DNA from: Sporosarcina thermotolerans | GTDB lineage: Bacteria > Bacillota > Bacilli > Bacillales_A > Planococcaceae | Reading direction: 5' to 3' | NCBI RefSeq assembly: GCF_030067815.1 | Contig: NZ_CP125968.1 | Location: 725,501-789,500, forward strand | Length of the DNA: 64,000 nt | Part shown: positions 1 through 9,096 of the stretch, one piece after another | How positions within the stretch are numbered: position 1 is the stretch's first letter | Layout: the number at the start of each line of letters is the position of its first letter | Position numbers and translations under genes: made by a program | The notes under the pieces: model-generated | What the model saw: only the letters and a program-made list of their open reading frames with translations | What the model was told of the DNA's origin: nothing | Database searches by the model: none

Positions 1-385
1 TTTTTCCTGCCCCTTCAATGACATGATTATTTGTCACAACATAAGCGTCATTCCCATCAATCTTATAAATGACGCCAGACCCGGTTCCGAATTCGGAGAG
101 CTCAGAATTACCTGCAAACCGGTTGCCATTGGTTTTGAAGTTGGAGACACCGACAATTCCTTTTGATGCATATTCCACCATGTCTGAAAGTGTTGATCCG
201 GAATACGTAGAAGTTGGGATGATATTTGTTGTTGTTGATGAATTTTCCGTTACGGCAGCTGTCTTTTCCTGCGGCATTTTCGCCTGTAAAAGATCTGTGT
301 TGGCCACAACCCCTAACGTAAGTGCCGAACCAAGAACCCCTGCACCTACTGTTGATATGAATCGCTTAATGAAAGAATTCTCCAT
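1..385 (-). CDS. HtrA/DegP-like S1C serine protease, N-terminal part (cut by window start)
   Basis: The minus strand encodes an open N-terminus starting MENSFIKRFISTVGAG at 385, preceded by the ribosome site AGAGGGG. A single hydrophobic segment (about residues 8-30) looks like a membrane anchor, followed by a low-complexity Thr/Ser linker. The start of a trypsin-fold domain follows, with GTGSGVIYK and TNNHVIEG, where the His should be the catalytic triad histidine. This is the layout of membrane-anchored HtrA-type proteases that degrade misfolded exported proteins. The Asp, Ser and PDZ regions lie outside the window, so activity cannot be judged. Which htrA paralogue it is cannot be decided. 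Confidence 0.8.
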   Translation of the reverse strand, partial: MENSFIKRFISTVGAGVLGSALTLGVVANTDLLQAKMPQEKTAAVTENSSTTTNIIPTSTYSGSTLSDMVEYASKGIVGVSNFKTNGNRFAGNSELSEFGTGSGVIYKIDGNDAYVVTNNHVIEGAGK

Positions 386-484
386 ATTTAAAACCCCTCT
401 CTTGAACTGGTTAATGTCATTGTAAGGTGCAATTATGAACAAATTATTACGGAGGGATGAAAAAATGGTAAATAGAGGGCGAGT

Positions 485-589
485 GGTGATAAACCGGCTG
501 TGAGCGGTGATAAACTCTCCTTGACCGGTGATAAACCTGCCATAAGTGGTGATAAACTCTCTCTAAGCGGTGATAACCCCCAAATCCAC
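485..589. repeat. Tandem array A: five 21-nt units
   Basis: GGTGATAA begins at 485, 506, 527, 548 and 569, exactly 21 nt apart. Each unit has a constant half GGTGATAAAC and a variable half of 11 nt. There are no spacers, so it is not a CRISPR. The array sits between the divergent protease and aldehyde dehydrogenase genes and ends about 15 bp before the probable -35 of the latter. Confidence 0.9.
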
Positions 590-604
590 CCTAATCTATC
601 AAAC

Positions 605-633
605 TTGCAATAGTCTTTATAGTCAGATAGAAT
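605..633 (+). promoter_or_regulatory. Putative sigma-A promoter for the aldehyde dehydrogenase operon
   Basis: TTGCAA (605-610), a 17-nt spacer and TAGAAT (628-633) make a reasonable housekeeping promoter. It would leave an untranslated leader of roughly 135 nt before the gene. Confidence 0.45.
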
Positions 634-720
634 GAATTTACACACTCTTCATTCAAAAATAAAAATGTATGCGCTTTCAAATAGAATGTCTTAGCTCGGT
701 TCGGCATACTATGGCTTTGT

Positions 721-735
721 GTGCAATTTTTGCAC
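721..735. promoter_or_regulatory. Perfect 6-bp inverted repeat, possible operator or small hairpin
   Basis: GTGCAA-TTT-TTGCAC lies about 40 bp upstream of the aldehyde dehydrogenase start. It could be a repressor site or a leader hairpin. I do not recognise it as a known operator. Confidence 0.25.
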
Positions 736-774
736 TTACTATAGCAATCTATAATGAATTGGGAGGAATGGAAC

Positions 775-2316
775 ATGGTACAAGCTGTTGAGAGTCACGT
801 TTATGCATTTCCGAACACAGAAGGGGCAAAAGTAAACTTCAAGGAACGCTATGATAACTTTATTGGCGGAAAATGGACAGCCCCTGTGAATGGGCAATAC
901 TTCGATAACCCGACGCCTGTTACAGGACAAGTGTTTACTAAAGTGGCAAGATCGACTGCCGAAGACATTGAGCTTGCGCTTGATGCTGCACATGCTGCGA
1001 AGGACGCTTGGGGGCGGACTTCGGTTACAGAACGCGCAAACATCTTGCTGAAAATTGCTGAACGCATGGAAGCGAATCTTGAGATGCTTGCCGTTGCTGA
1101 GACGTGGGAAAACGGAAAAGCGGTACGCGAAACATTAAATGCAGACCTACCGCTTGCAATCGATCATTTCAGATATTTTGCTTCCGCCATCCGTGCACAA
1201 GAAGGTGGCGTCAGTCAAATTGACAATAACACAGTAGCGTACCATTTCCACGAGCCGATAGGGGTTGTTGGTCAGATCATCCCTTGGAACTTCCCATTGC
1301 TAATGGCGGTTTGGAAGCTTGCTCCTGCGCTCGCTGCAGGAAACTGCGTCATACTGAAGCCTGCTGAGCAGACACCTGCATCCATCTTGGTATTGATGGA
1401 ACTGATTGAGGATTTATTGCCTGCCGGAGTCGTCAATATCGTCAACGGTTTTGGACTCGAAGCAGGGAAGCCGCTTGCTTCAAACCCACGAATCGGAAAA
1501 ATTGCATTCACAGGTGAGACGACGACAGGGCGCCTCATTATGCAATATGCATCACAAAACTTGATCCCGATGACACTTGAACTTGGCGGGAAGTCACCAA
1601 ACATATTCTTCGAGGACGTCATGGCAGAAGACGACTCATTCTTAGATAAAGCAGTTGAAGGTTTCGTCATGTTTGCATTGAACCAAGGGGAAGTGTGCAC
1701 ATGCCCGTCTCGTGCATTGATCCAAGAATCCATCTACGACAAGTTCATGGAGCGTGCAATTGAGCGCGTTAAGGCGATCAAAGTAGGAAATCCGCTTGAC
1801 CCGACAGTGATGATGGGTGCACAAGCTTCGACGGAGCAATTGGAAAAGATTTTATCTTACCTTGATATCGGAAAGCAGGAAGGAGCCGAGTGCCTGACTG
1901 GCGGCGAGCAAAACAAACTCGAGGGTGATTTAGCGGGAGGTTATTACGTTCAACCGACAGTTTTCAAAGGAAATAACAAAATGCGTATTTTCCAAGAGGA
2001 GATTTTCGGACCGGTCGTTTCCGTCACGACATTCAAGACAAAAGAAGAGGCATTGGAAATTGCAAATGACACATTATACGGTTTGGGTGCAGGTGTCTGG
2101 ACACGTGATATGAATACGGCATATCGCTTCGGCCGTGGCATTGAAGCGGGACGTGTTTGGACAAATTGCTATCATGCATATCCGGCACATGCAGCATTCG
2201 GAGGTTACAAAGCATCGGGAATCGGACGTGAAAACCATCTTCAAATGCTTTCACATTACCAACAGACGAAAAACATGCTTGTTAGCTACAGTGAGGACAA
2301 GCAAGGGTTCTTCTGA
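775..2316 (+). CDS. NAD(P)-dependent aldehyde dehydrogenase (acetaldehyde dehydrogenase type)
   Basis: This 513-aa protein oxidises an aldehyde to its carboxylic acid in the cytosol. The NAD fold shows IPWNFPLLM, the glycine segment FTGETTTG, and the general-base glutamate in LELGGKSPN. The catalytic cysteine is Cys308 in [11 protein letters not shown]. The start ATG at 775 follows GGGAGGAATGG; an upstream in-frame ATG at 754 lacks a ribosome site. Close matches are the ExaC/AldB-like acetaldehyde dehydrogenases, which are often paired with a DUF779 gene, as here 42 bp downstream. The substrate is inferred from family and context, not proven. Confidence 0.92.
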   Translation: MVQAVESHVYAFPNTEGAKVNFKERYDNFIGGKWTAPVNGQYFDNPTPVTGQVFTKVARSTAEDIELALDAAHAAKDAWGRTSVTERANILLKIAERMEANLEMLAVAETWENGKAVRETLNADLPLAIDHFRYFASAIRAQEGGVSQIDNNTVAYHFHEPIGVVGQIIPWNFPLLMAVWKLAPALAAGNCVILKPAEQTPASILVLMELIEDLLPAGVVNIVNGFGLEAGKPLASNPRIGKIAFTGETTTGRLIMQYASQNLIPMTLELGGKSPNIFFEDVMAEDDSFLDKAVEGFVMFALNQGEVCTCPSRALIQESIYDKFMERAIERVKAIKVGNPLDPTVMMGAQASTEQLEKILSYLDIGKQEGAECLTGGEQNKLEGDLAGGYYVQPTVFKGNNKMRIFQEEIFGPVVSVTTFKTKEEALEIANDTLYGLGAGVWTRDMNTAYRFGRGIEAGRVWTNCYHAYPAHAAFGGYKASGIGRENHLQMLSHYQQTKNMLVSYSEDKQGFF

Positions 2317-2358
2317 TTCTTATGATGGGATGGGATGATTGAGGAAAGGAGGATGTTG

Positions 2359-2727
2359 ATGCCTGAACGTGTTCTTGCAACCGACGCCGCTTTGGAATTG
2401 ATCGAACTATTGAAGGGAAAGCATGGACCGTTGATGTTTCACCAATCGGGCGGTTGCTGTGACGGTTCCTCCCCGATGTGCTATCCAGAAGGCGATTTGA
2501 TCATCGGTGATCAAGACGTTATGCTTGGGTCTATTGGTGATGTACCTTTCTATATGCATAGGAACCAGTTTGAATATTGGAAGCATACACAACTGATCAT
2601 TGACGTCGTAGATGGCCGTGGCGGCATGTTTTCGCTGGAAGGAGTAGAGGGAAAACGATTTCTTACAAGGTCAAGGGCTTTTACATCCGAAGAGAATAAG
2701 GTACTGCAGGAAAGGCTGATGTTGTAA
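2359..2727 (+). CDS. DUF779 family protein
   Basis: This 122-aa protein begins MPERVLATDAALELI, with GGAGG six bases upstream; an ATG at 2353 abuts that ribosome site and is less likely. It contains the family motif FHQSGGCCDGSSPMCYP, rich in Cys and suggestive of metal binding. The DUF779 family is typically encoded beside aldehyde dehydrogenase genes, and the 42-bp gap here implies co-transcription. Its biochemical role is not established, so assistance to the dehydrogenase is an inference from context only. Confidence 0.85.
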   Translation: MPERVLATDAALELIELLKGKHGPLMFHQSGGCCDGSSPMCYPEGDLIIGDQDVMLGSIGDVPFYMHRNQFEYWKHTQLIIDVVDGRGGMFSLEGVEGKRFLTRSRAFTSEENKVLQERLML

Positions 2728-2765
2728 AATCGTTTTTGGCACTAACGACTTTCGGTGAATAAGAG

Positions 2766-2810
2766 AAAAAACAGTTCCCCCTTATAAATAAAGGGGGGGG
2801 ACTGTTTTTT
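2766..2810. terminator. Bidirectional rho-independent terminator
   Basis: AAAAAACAGTTCCCCC pairs with the GGGGG...ACTGTTTTTT arm. With A-tract and T-tract on either side it can stop both the aldehyde dehydrogenase operon and the convergent SLH-domain gene. Confidence 0.9.
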
Positions 2811-4203
2811 AGTTCATAAGCTTTATGAAGTTCACAAGAATTTTTGAAACTTGTGCCCTTGTAGTTGAATCATTTGGCATAAACGAACCATTACTTCCGT
2901 CGATAACACCTAACTGGGCCATGGCTAATATGGCAGTCTTAGTCTCTGCGTTAAGACCATCTATATCTTTGAACGGCTGACCGAAATCAGGGGATACCGA
3001 TAGTGGTTTGCCTGTCTTCAAAACTACAACCCGTTGAATCATTAGGGCAAGTTCAGCTCTTGTGACTTCATCAGATGGTTTGAAATAATCCCCGTTTCCT
3101 TTGATGATACCGAAGTGATAAGCTGAATTTATCTCGGCTTGGGTCAATAACGAATAGTTTCCGATATCTTTAAATGGTGATGTCATTGTATCCTGCATAT
3201 CCAAGTTCAATGCGCGAACTATTACGGCGGCAGCTTGGGCGCGAGTCAGTTTTTCTTCTGGTCTAAAAGTACCATCCGCATACCCTTTGAAAATCCCCCG
3301 TTCGACAGCTGCATTTATGAATGGCTCAGCCCAATGACCATTCGTATCCTTGAAACTGACTTTGATAGTTGTTAGACCAAAACTCTTCCAAAATTGCTTT
3401 GCTACTATATGGTATCCTTCCTTACTTAAATGGATGTTGGCTGGGTTTGGTACATTGACTTTATAATCCTTGGCGATTTCTACATCGGTAGAAACAAACG
3501 AGACATTTGGATATGCTGATGTCGCATTATAAATTGCGCCGTTTAAGTTCAGTAACAGATTAGAGAGTAAGGGTTGAATTTCTTTCGGAAGGTGCGGAAA
3601 TGGATTGTAATAGCCCATTACATATACGTTGGCTTTAGGGTTGATTGTGAGGACTTCTTTGATGATTTCATTGGTATTATGGCCGACTTGCATAAGTGCT
3701 TGCCCTAATAGAGCTTCGTCATATTCGACTTTTCCAGTGGCTTGATCAATCTTAAGGGTACTAAGTACATCGTTCGCACCTACACTCAATGTTATGAGGT
3801 TTGAATTTTTAATGGCTTCATGGATAGTCGTAGATGGTTTATCGAAACCATAACCTATAATTGCCCCTGTTTTGTTTTCGCGGATATCCTTCAGCACATC
3901 CGCTGTTTTGAAACCGGGATATGCAAACCCCTTATTGAACGAATGAAGCAAGTTCAGTTCAACCATTGATTCGGCAAGGATATCTGCATATCCTTTACCT
4001 ATATTGTTGGTTGAGTCGACGCCTGCAGCTAACGAATCCCCTAATGCGAGGTAGCTAATCTGCGTTATCTCGTCATTCACAGTGAAAGCTGTAACCATTT
4101 TAGCCGAATGGTCAGCTGCGCTCGCACTTTGATATGGAATAATGCCGAATGAAATGGCCAGAACCAAAGATGCAAGCAGTTTGAAAATCATTTTTTTACC
4201 CAT
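2809..4203 (-). CDS. Exported SGNH/GDSL hydrolase with three C-terminal SLH domains
   Basis: The protein has 464 aa from MGKKMIFKLL, an ATG preceded by GGGGGAAAGGC; a further upstream in-frame ATG has no ribosome site. A signal peptide ends near QSASA. The SGNH hydrolase domain shows block I YLALGDSLAAG, block III GAND and block V NPANIHLS, giving Ser, Gly/Asn and His active-site residues. Three S-layer homology modules follow (FKDTNGHWAEPF, FKDIGNYSLLT, FKDIDGLNAET). SLH modules bind pyruvylated secondary wall polymer, so this is a surface-anchored esterase or lipase. The substrate is unknown. Confidence 0.9.
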   Translation of the reverse strand: MGKKMIFKLLASLVLAISFGIIPYQSASAADHSAKMVTAFTVNDEITQISYLALGDSLAAGVDSTNNIGKGYADILAESMVELNLLHSFNKGFAYPGFKTADVLKDIRENKTGAIIGYGFDKPSTTIHEAIKNSNLITLSVGANDVLSTLKIDQATGKVEYDEALLGQALMQVGHNTNEIIKEVLTINPKANVYVMGYYNPFPHLPKEIQPLLSNLLLNLNGAIYNATSAYPNVSFVSTDVEIAKDYKVNVPNPANIHLSKEGYHIVAKQFWKSFGLTTIKVSFKDTNGHWAEPFINAAVERGIFKGYADGTFRPEEKLTRAQAAAVIVRALNLDMQDTMTSPFKDIGNYSLLTQAEINSAYHFGIIKGNGDYFKPSDEVTRAELALMIQRVVVLKTGKPLSVSPDFGQPFKDIDGLNAETKTAILAMAQLGVIDGSNGSFMPNDSTTRAQVSKILVNFIKLMN

Positions 4204-4283
4204 GCCTTTCCCCCTATCAATTTTCGCGTACGTTAATAGCGTATTCATTGGCCCATGACAATAGAATGAAATTTATTATCACC

Positions 4284-4334
4284 ATAAAAACAAAAAGCCT
4301 ATGAAAGGATTGAAAAGCATCCTTTCATAGGTTA
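4284..4334 (-). terminator. Terminator of the yuxK-like gene
   Basis: On the minus strand, AACCTATGAAAGGA pairs with TCCTTTCATAGGCTT, followed by CTTTTTGTTTTT. The 5' arm overlaps the stop codon of the gene. Confidence 0.85.
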
Positions 4335-4724
4335 GATAAACCGTTTTCTGATCTCCGGGGAGGGTAGCATGCATGCGTCTTCGTTCTTTCCGAACCAGCG
4401 ATAACGGTTTTCTGCAACATAATCATAAACACCGTCACGAATGAAACGAGGGACGAGTATAAATAGGAAAAGGAGATGCCATAAGCCGTCAAGTTTCTTG
4501 GCAATATGAAGAGCAGCTGAAGATTTCGTGTATGCCCTTTCGTTTTCAATGAGGACAATGCTATCCACGTCCGCAGGAATACGGTACTGCTTCACATATT
4601 TTTGGCCGATATCACTTTGCAATGAAGTAAAGAGGAAATGGGCGGCAGGGTCCCGCTTTATAATGAACTGTACGCTGGAGTTGCAAAAATTACATTCTCC
4701 ATCGAATAATACGATTCGTTTCAT
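4332..4724 (-). CDS. DCC-type thiol-disulfide oxidoreductase (DUF393, YuxK-like)
   Basis: This 130-aa protein starts MKRIVLFDGECNFCN, where the D-x-x-C-x-x-C motif (Cys12 and Cys15) defines the DCC family with a thioredoxin-like fold. The remainder includes PADVDSIVLIE and a C-terminal hydrophobic stretch LLFLFILVPRFIRDGVYD, both usual for the family. The start has GGAGGCG upstream. It is a single-gene unit with its own terminator. Function beyond probable thiol chemistry is not established. Confidence 0.85.
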   Translation of the reverse strand: MKRIVLFDGECNFCNSSVQFIIKRDPAAHFLFTSLQSDIGQKYVKQYRIPADVDSIVLIENERAYTKSSAALHIAKKLDGLWHLLFLFILVPRFIRDGVYDYVAENRYRWFGKNEDACMLPSPEIRKRFI

Positions 4725-4884
4725 CGATGCGCCTCCTATTAGACGTTTATATTAATAGTATATCCTTTTTAGACGTAAAAAAACTACAGACATTAATCTA
4801 TGTTTATCGCAGTATACTAACAGAAATGAAATAGTCGTTTCCGTAACATTTGCCTTAGGTACTATTTGTTGAGGGGTGAGTTGA

Positions 4885-5064
4885 ATGGAACATCGATTCA
4901 TTGATCCGCTTGAAATGGAACGCAGAAGGGATCCTGATTATATTCGATCACTTGATATGATCGATGAGGGAGCGCCTGTCCATTATCCGAAAGAAGGACG
5001 GATAACGAGTAGGAAAGAATCTTCAGGTTTTGATGAAAATGAACTGCCGAGGACGTATCAGTGA
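4885..5064 (+). CDS. Hypothetical 59-aa acidic/basic small protein
   Basis: An ATG at 4885 preceded by GAGGGGTGAG opens a 59-codon frame beginning MEHRFIDPLEMERRRDPDYI and ending NELPRTYQ. It has no cysteine, no hydrophobic segment and many charged residues, so it is probably a small soluble protein. A terminator directly follows, and the preceding gene is divergent, so it is monocistronic. I do not recognise the family; its place before a spore coat gene hints at, but does not show, a sporulation link. Confidence 0.6.
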   Translation: MEHRFIDPLEMERRRDPDYIRSLDMIDEGAPVHYPKEGRITSRKESSGFDENELPRTYQ

Positions 5065-5071
5065 CACAAGT

Positions 5072-5110
5072 AAAGGGCGTTTCCCTAAATGATGGGAAGG
5101 TCCTTTTTTG
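5072..5110 (+). terminator. Rho-independent terminator
   Basis: AAAGGGCGTTTCCC and GGGAAGGTCCTTTTTT form an imperfect hairpin ending in a T-run, directly after the 59-aa gene. Confidence 0.7.
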
Positions 5111-5194
5111 TTTGGCGCAGTAGAATTTATAACGTCTATAGTCGCTCGCCCGTCTGTCCTATATTTTTCAACATGTAATAGATGGAGGGGGTGA

Positions 5195-5560
5195 GTGAAG
5201 ATGATGATGCAACATGGACAATGTGGAGGTCGCTGTGGCGGACGCTGTGGCGGACAATGCGGTTTTCCTCAAATGATGATGCCGGTAAATCAAATGCCGC
5301 AGACCCAGTTCCAACCAATCGTGTGCCCGACGCAATGTCGTTTCAATGACCAATTTTTCCCGGTTGAAGTTCCTTATGTTCATCCGATTGTTAACGTTAA
5401 CAGACAACATCCTGTTATCACGCCACGACACTACTACACCGAAACTACTGAAAACGTAATGGGTGCTCCGGTATTCCCAGGCCGAGGACCAGGATTTGGT
5501 GGAGGCCGCGGCTTTGATGGCGGAAGAGGATTCGGCGGATTTGGAAGAAGACCGTATTAA
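5195..5560 (+). CDS. cotD: CotD-family inner spore coat protein
   Basis: The protein has about 121 residues. A Cys/Gly-rich N-terminus (GQCGGRCGGRCGGQCG) is followed by the CotD core: PIVCPTQCRFNDQFFPVEVPY, VHPIVNVNRQHPVI and HYYTET. It ends in a GGRGFGG glycine-arginine tail longer than that of Bacillus CotD. CotD proteins assemble into the inner coat of the forespore. A GTG at 5195 sits six bases after GGAGG; ATG at 5201 is the alternative start. The gene supports the view that this organism forms endospores. Confidence 0.8.
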   Translation: MKMMMQHGQCGGRCGGRCGGQCGFPQMMMPVNQMPQTQFQPIVCPTQCRFNDQFFPVEVPYVHPIVNVNRQHPVITPRHYYTETTENVMGAPVFPGRGPGFGGGRGFDGGRGFGGFGRRPY

Positions 5561-5568
5561 AAAACATG

Positions 5569-5608
5569 AAAAGCTGTCCCACCGAGCGATTGGTGGAACA
5601 GCTTTTTT
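5569..5608. terminator. Bidirectional terminator between cotD and metH
   Basis: AAAAGCTGT-CCCACC pairs with GGTGGAACAGCTTTTTT. The opposite strand also ends in a T-run, so it can serve the convergent methionine operon. Confidence 0.85.
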
Positions 5609-5660
5609 AATGATGTTTTTTGCAAGCTATTGAAAAGCATTCAACCAGTGGGGCATCGCC

Positions 5661-8600
5661 TTAGTCTACATTGAAATATCTTGCATCCGGATGTGAAAAC
5701 ACGATTGCGGATACAGAGGCTTCCGGTTCCATCATGAATTCTTCCGTCAACTGTACGCCGATATCCTCTGGTTTTAACAAACCGAACAGCTTCGCCTGGT
5801 CATCCAAATTCGGACAAGCCGGGTAGCCGAATGAAAAACGCTGCCCCTGGTATTTGGCTGCAAAGCGGTCGCGCATTGTGAAGTCGGTAGTATCCGGGAA
5901 TCCCCATTGGTCGCGGATTTCCTGATGGATACGCTCCGCAAATCCTTCTGCAAGTTCAAGTGCTGTCGCCTGGAACGCATGACTCTCAAGGAATTTTCCT
6001 TCGGCCTTTAATCTGTTCGCATATTCTCTTACTCCATGACCCGCCGTCACTTGCATAAACGCAACATAATCCATTTCGCCGCTGTCCACCGTTTTCAAAA
6101 AGTCGGCGAGGCAGAGGAATGGCTCCTTGCTTTGACGAGGGAAGGTAAAGCGTTCGATTTCCGTCTTTGCATCTGCAGGATCGTAAATGATGACATCGTC
6201 TCCGTCCGCTTGTGCGGGGAAGAATTGATACAAGCCAGAAGCCGATAAATGGTCGGATTCGAGGAAGCTGGTGACCATTTCATGAAGCTGCACTGCGCGT
6301 TCCTCTCCATTCGCAAGCATCTTATCGAAATTCCCGCGCAAGCCTAAATGATGCCCAATCAGCGTCCGCATATTGACGTATGGATATAAATGCGAGACGG
6401 AATAATCCCTCAAGACGCGTCTGCGCAAGTCCGATGGGACGAATACCGGTGCATCTTCCCGAACCGTCTTCACAGGCCTTGGTAAAACGGCAACTGCCGT
6501 GTCGCGGTTGGCACGGATTGCCTCTGACTCGATGCGCTTTTCTTGTTTCTCAACAAGTTCGTTCAACAAAGCCTCCCGTTCTCCACCCTGCAACCGGTTC
6601 GCGAGCTCTAACCCTTGCATCGCATCCTTCGCGTAAATGACAGGTCCATTGTATTGAGACGCAATTTTTGTCTCAGTGAATCTGCGTGTCAATGCTGCAC
6701 CCCCTACCATGACGGGTGTGTCGATGCCTGCCTCCTTGAAATCTTGCGCGGTCAATACCATTTGCTGCGCTGACTTCACGAGTAAACCAGATAAGCCAAT
6801 AATGTCGGGCTTCTCTTTCCGAATGACGTCTATGAGCGTCGCGGGTGTCACCTTAATGCCGATATCAATGACACGGTATCCGTTATTGCTCAATATAATT
6901 TCGACCAGGTTTTTCCCAATGTCATGGACATCCCCTTTGACCGTAGCCAAGACGATTTTCCCTTTACCGGAATCATCCTCTTTCTTCTCCATGAACTGCT
7001 CGAGGAATGAAACCGAAGCTTTCATCACTTCCGCACTTTGAAGCACTTCCGCGACAATCAGCTGGTTTTCATTGAACAGGCGACCGACTTCGGACATCCC
7101 TTCCATCAACGGTCCATTAATGACGTCAAGCGGCGTATCATACATCTCGAGCGCTGCTTCCAAGTCAGGGATGAGCCCTTCTTTCGTCCCCTCGACGACA
7201 TAATACGCAAGACGTTCAGGGACGGTCTTCGGAATATCGTCCTCCGTCTTTTCTTTCTTTTTATCCCGGTAGAAATCAGTGAACTCCGCAAGTGTCTCAT
7301 CCGTAGTCGTGAAGAGAAGGTCATTCGCAAGTTTTATTTCACTCTCAGGTATGGAGGCGTACCGTTCTAACTTCTCGGTATTAACAATCGCGTAATCGAG
7401 TCCAGCCTGCGTGCAATGATACAAGTAGACCGCGTTCAGCACTTCCCGTCCGACAGGGGCAGTCCGAACGACACATTGCTCACGCCAAGTGTTGTTAAGC
7501 TACGTGGCATTTTCTCCTTGATAAGTCGAATGCCTTCAATTGTTTCGACGGCTGACCCGATGTATTGTGCATCACCTGTTCCAACAGGGAAGACGAGAGG
7601 GTCAAAAATTATATCTTCTGGAGCGATTCCCCATTTATTCACAAGCAGATCATAGGAGCGTTCCGCAATTTCAAGTTTCCGTTCGCGCGTAACTGCCATT
7701 CCGATTTCATCGATCGTACCGACGACGACGGCAGCACCGTATTTCTTCACGAGAGGCAAAACTGCGTCGAATCTTTCTTCGCCATCTTCCAAGTTGATGG
7801 AATTGATAATCGCTTTCCCTTGTGAGAACTTTAACGCTTCTTCGATGACCTTCTCATCTGTCGAGTCGATGACGAGAGGCACCTTTACTTTTTTGACGAC
7901 TTCCTTCATGAATTTCGTCATGTCTTCGAGCTCATCCCGGTCCGGATTCGCAAGGCATATGTCAAGGACGTGGGCACCGCCGCGCACTTGTGCACGTGCG
8001 ATTTCGGAAGCCTCTTCAAACTTCTCCTCGACGATCAACCGCTTGAATTTCCTTGACCCGATGACATTCGTCCGCTCTCCGATCAATAGAGGACGCATTG
8101 ATGGATCATATACCAATGGCTCAATGCCTGAAACGGCATGATCATGGGCGACTTCAGGTTTTGGGCGAGGGGTAATCCCGTTAACAGCTTCCCGGATTGC
8201 GTGAACATGGTCGGTGTTGTTCCGCAACAGCCACCGACCATGTTGAGCCATCCTTTTTCCGCAAACCCTTTTAATTTCTTAGACAGTGATTCCGGTGTTT
8301 CATGATAATGGCCTTCCTCATCCGGTAGCCCTGCATTAGGATAGCAAGTAACAAAACCTGTCGCCAAATCGGAAAGGGAACGTAGGTGATCCGTCATGAA
8401 TTCGGGACCGGTCGCGCAGTTTAAGCCGACAGATAGCGGCTTTATATGCTCTATGGAAATATAGAAAGCTTCGATGCTTTGACCAGCCAATGTAGTGCCC
8501 ATCGGCTCGATCGTACCCGAAATCATGACAGGCAGCTCAATGCCTGTCTCGTCGAAAGCCCGCTTAATCCCAATCGTACCTGCTTTCACATTGAGCATAT

Positions 8601-9096
8601 CCTGGCTCGTCTCCATCAATAAAAGATCGGCACCGCCTTCAATTAAAGCCTTTGCCTGAACATAGAAATTATCGGATAACTTATCGAAAGTAATGCCCCC
8701 AGTGACGGAAAGTGTCTTCGTAGTCGGTCCGATTGCTCCGGCAACGAAACGCGGCCATTCACTAGTTGAGTATTCGGCAGCACACTGTTTTGCAATTTCA
8801 ACAGCTCTTTTATTGATTTCACGGACACGATGGCCAAGGCTGAATTCGTCCAATACAAGAGGGGTGCCCCCGAAAGTGTTCGTGCAGATTATATCTGCGC
8901 CAGCCTCAAGGTAGGCACGATGGATTTTCCCTAAGATATCCGGCCGTAGAATATTCAAGTACTCGTTACAGCCTTCATACTCCTCTCCGCCAAAATCGTG
9001 TGCAGACAGGTCCTCCGCTTGCAGCATCGTGCCCATTGCCCCGTCTATGATGAGGATTCTTTTTTCAAGTTGCTGTTCTATGAGATGTTTAGGCAT
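5661..9096 (-). CDS. metH: Cobalamin-dependent methionine synthase, frameshifted twice in this sequence
   Basis: MetH moves the methyl group of methyltetrahydrofolate to homocysteine. The module order is complete: homocysteine-binding domain with zinc ligands (NCATG, GGCCGTTP), pterin domain (GERTNVIGSRKF), cobalamin domain (GDVHDIGKN, the His being the lower ligand) and SAM-reactivation domain (RFSFGYPACPNL). One base is missing at 8213-8214 (in GGCCGTTP/DHVH) and one in the G-run 7456-7459 (in FGLP/VGREV). Restoring both gives 1145 aa, the expected size. ATG 9096 overlaps the yitJ-like stop by 8 bp, so the two genes are co-transcribed. Confidence 0.93.

Noticed and set aside
433-645. 70-codon minus-strand frame with a GLSPLRESLSPL repeat
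   Set aside because: It is a translation of the 21-nt array A and has no plausible start signal.
721-735. Sigma-54 promoter before the aldehyde dehydrogenase gene
   Set aside because: GG and GC elements in the region are not at the required spacing; only a plain inverted repeat is left.
5168-5431. 87-codon minus-strand frame opposite cotD
   Set aside because: It is a shadow of the low-complexity coat gene without a start signal.
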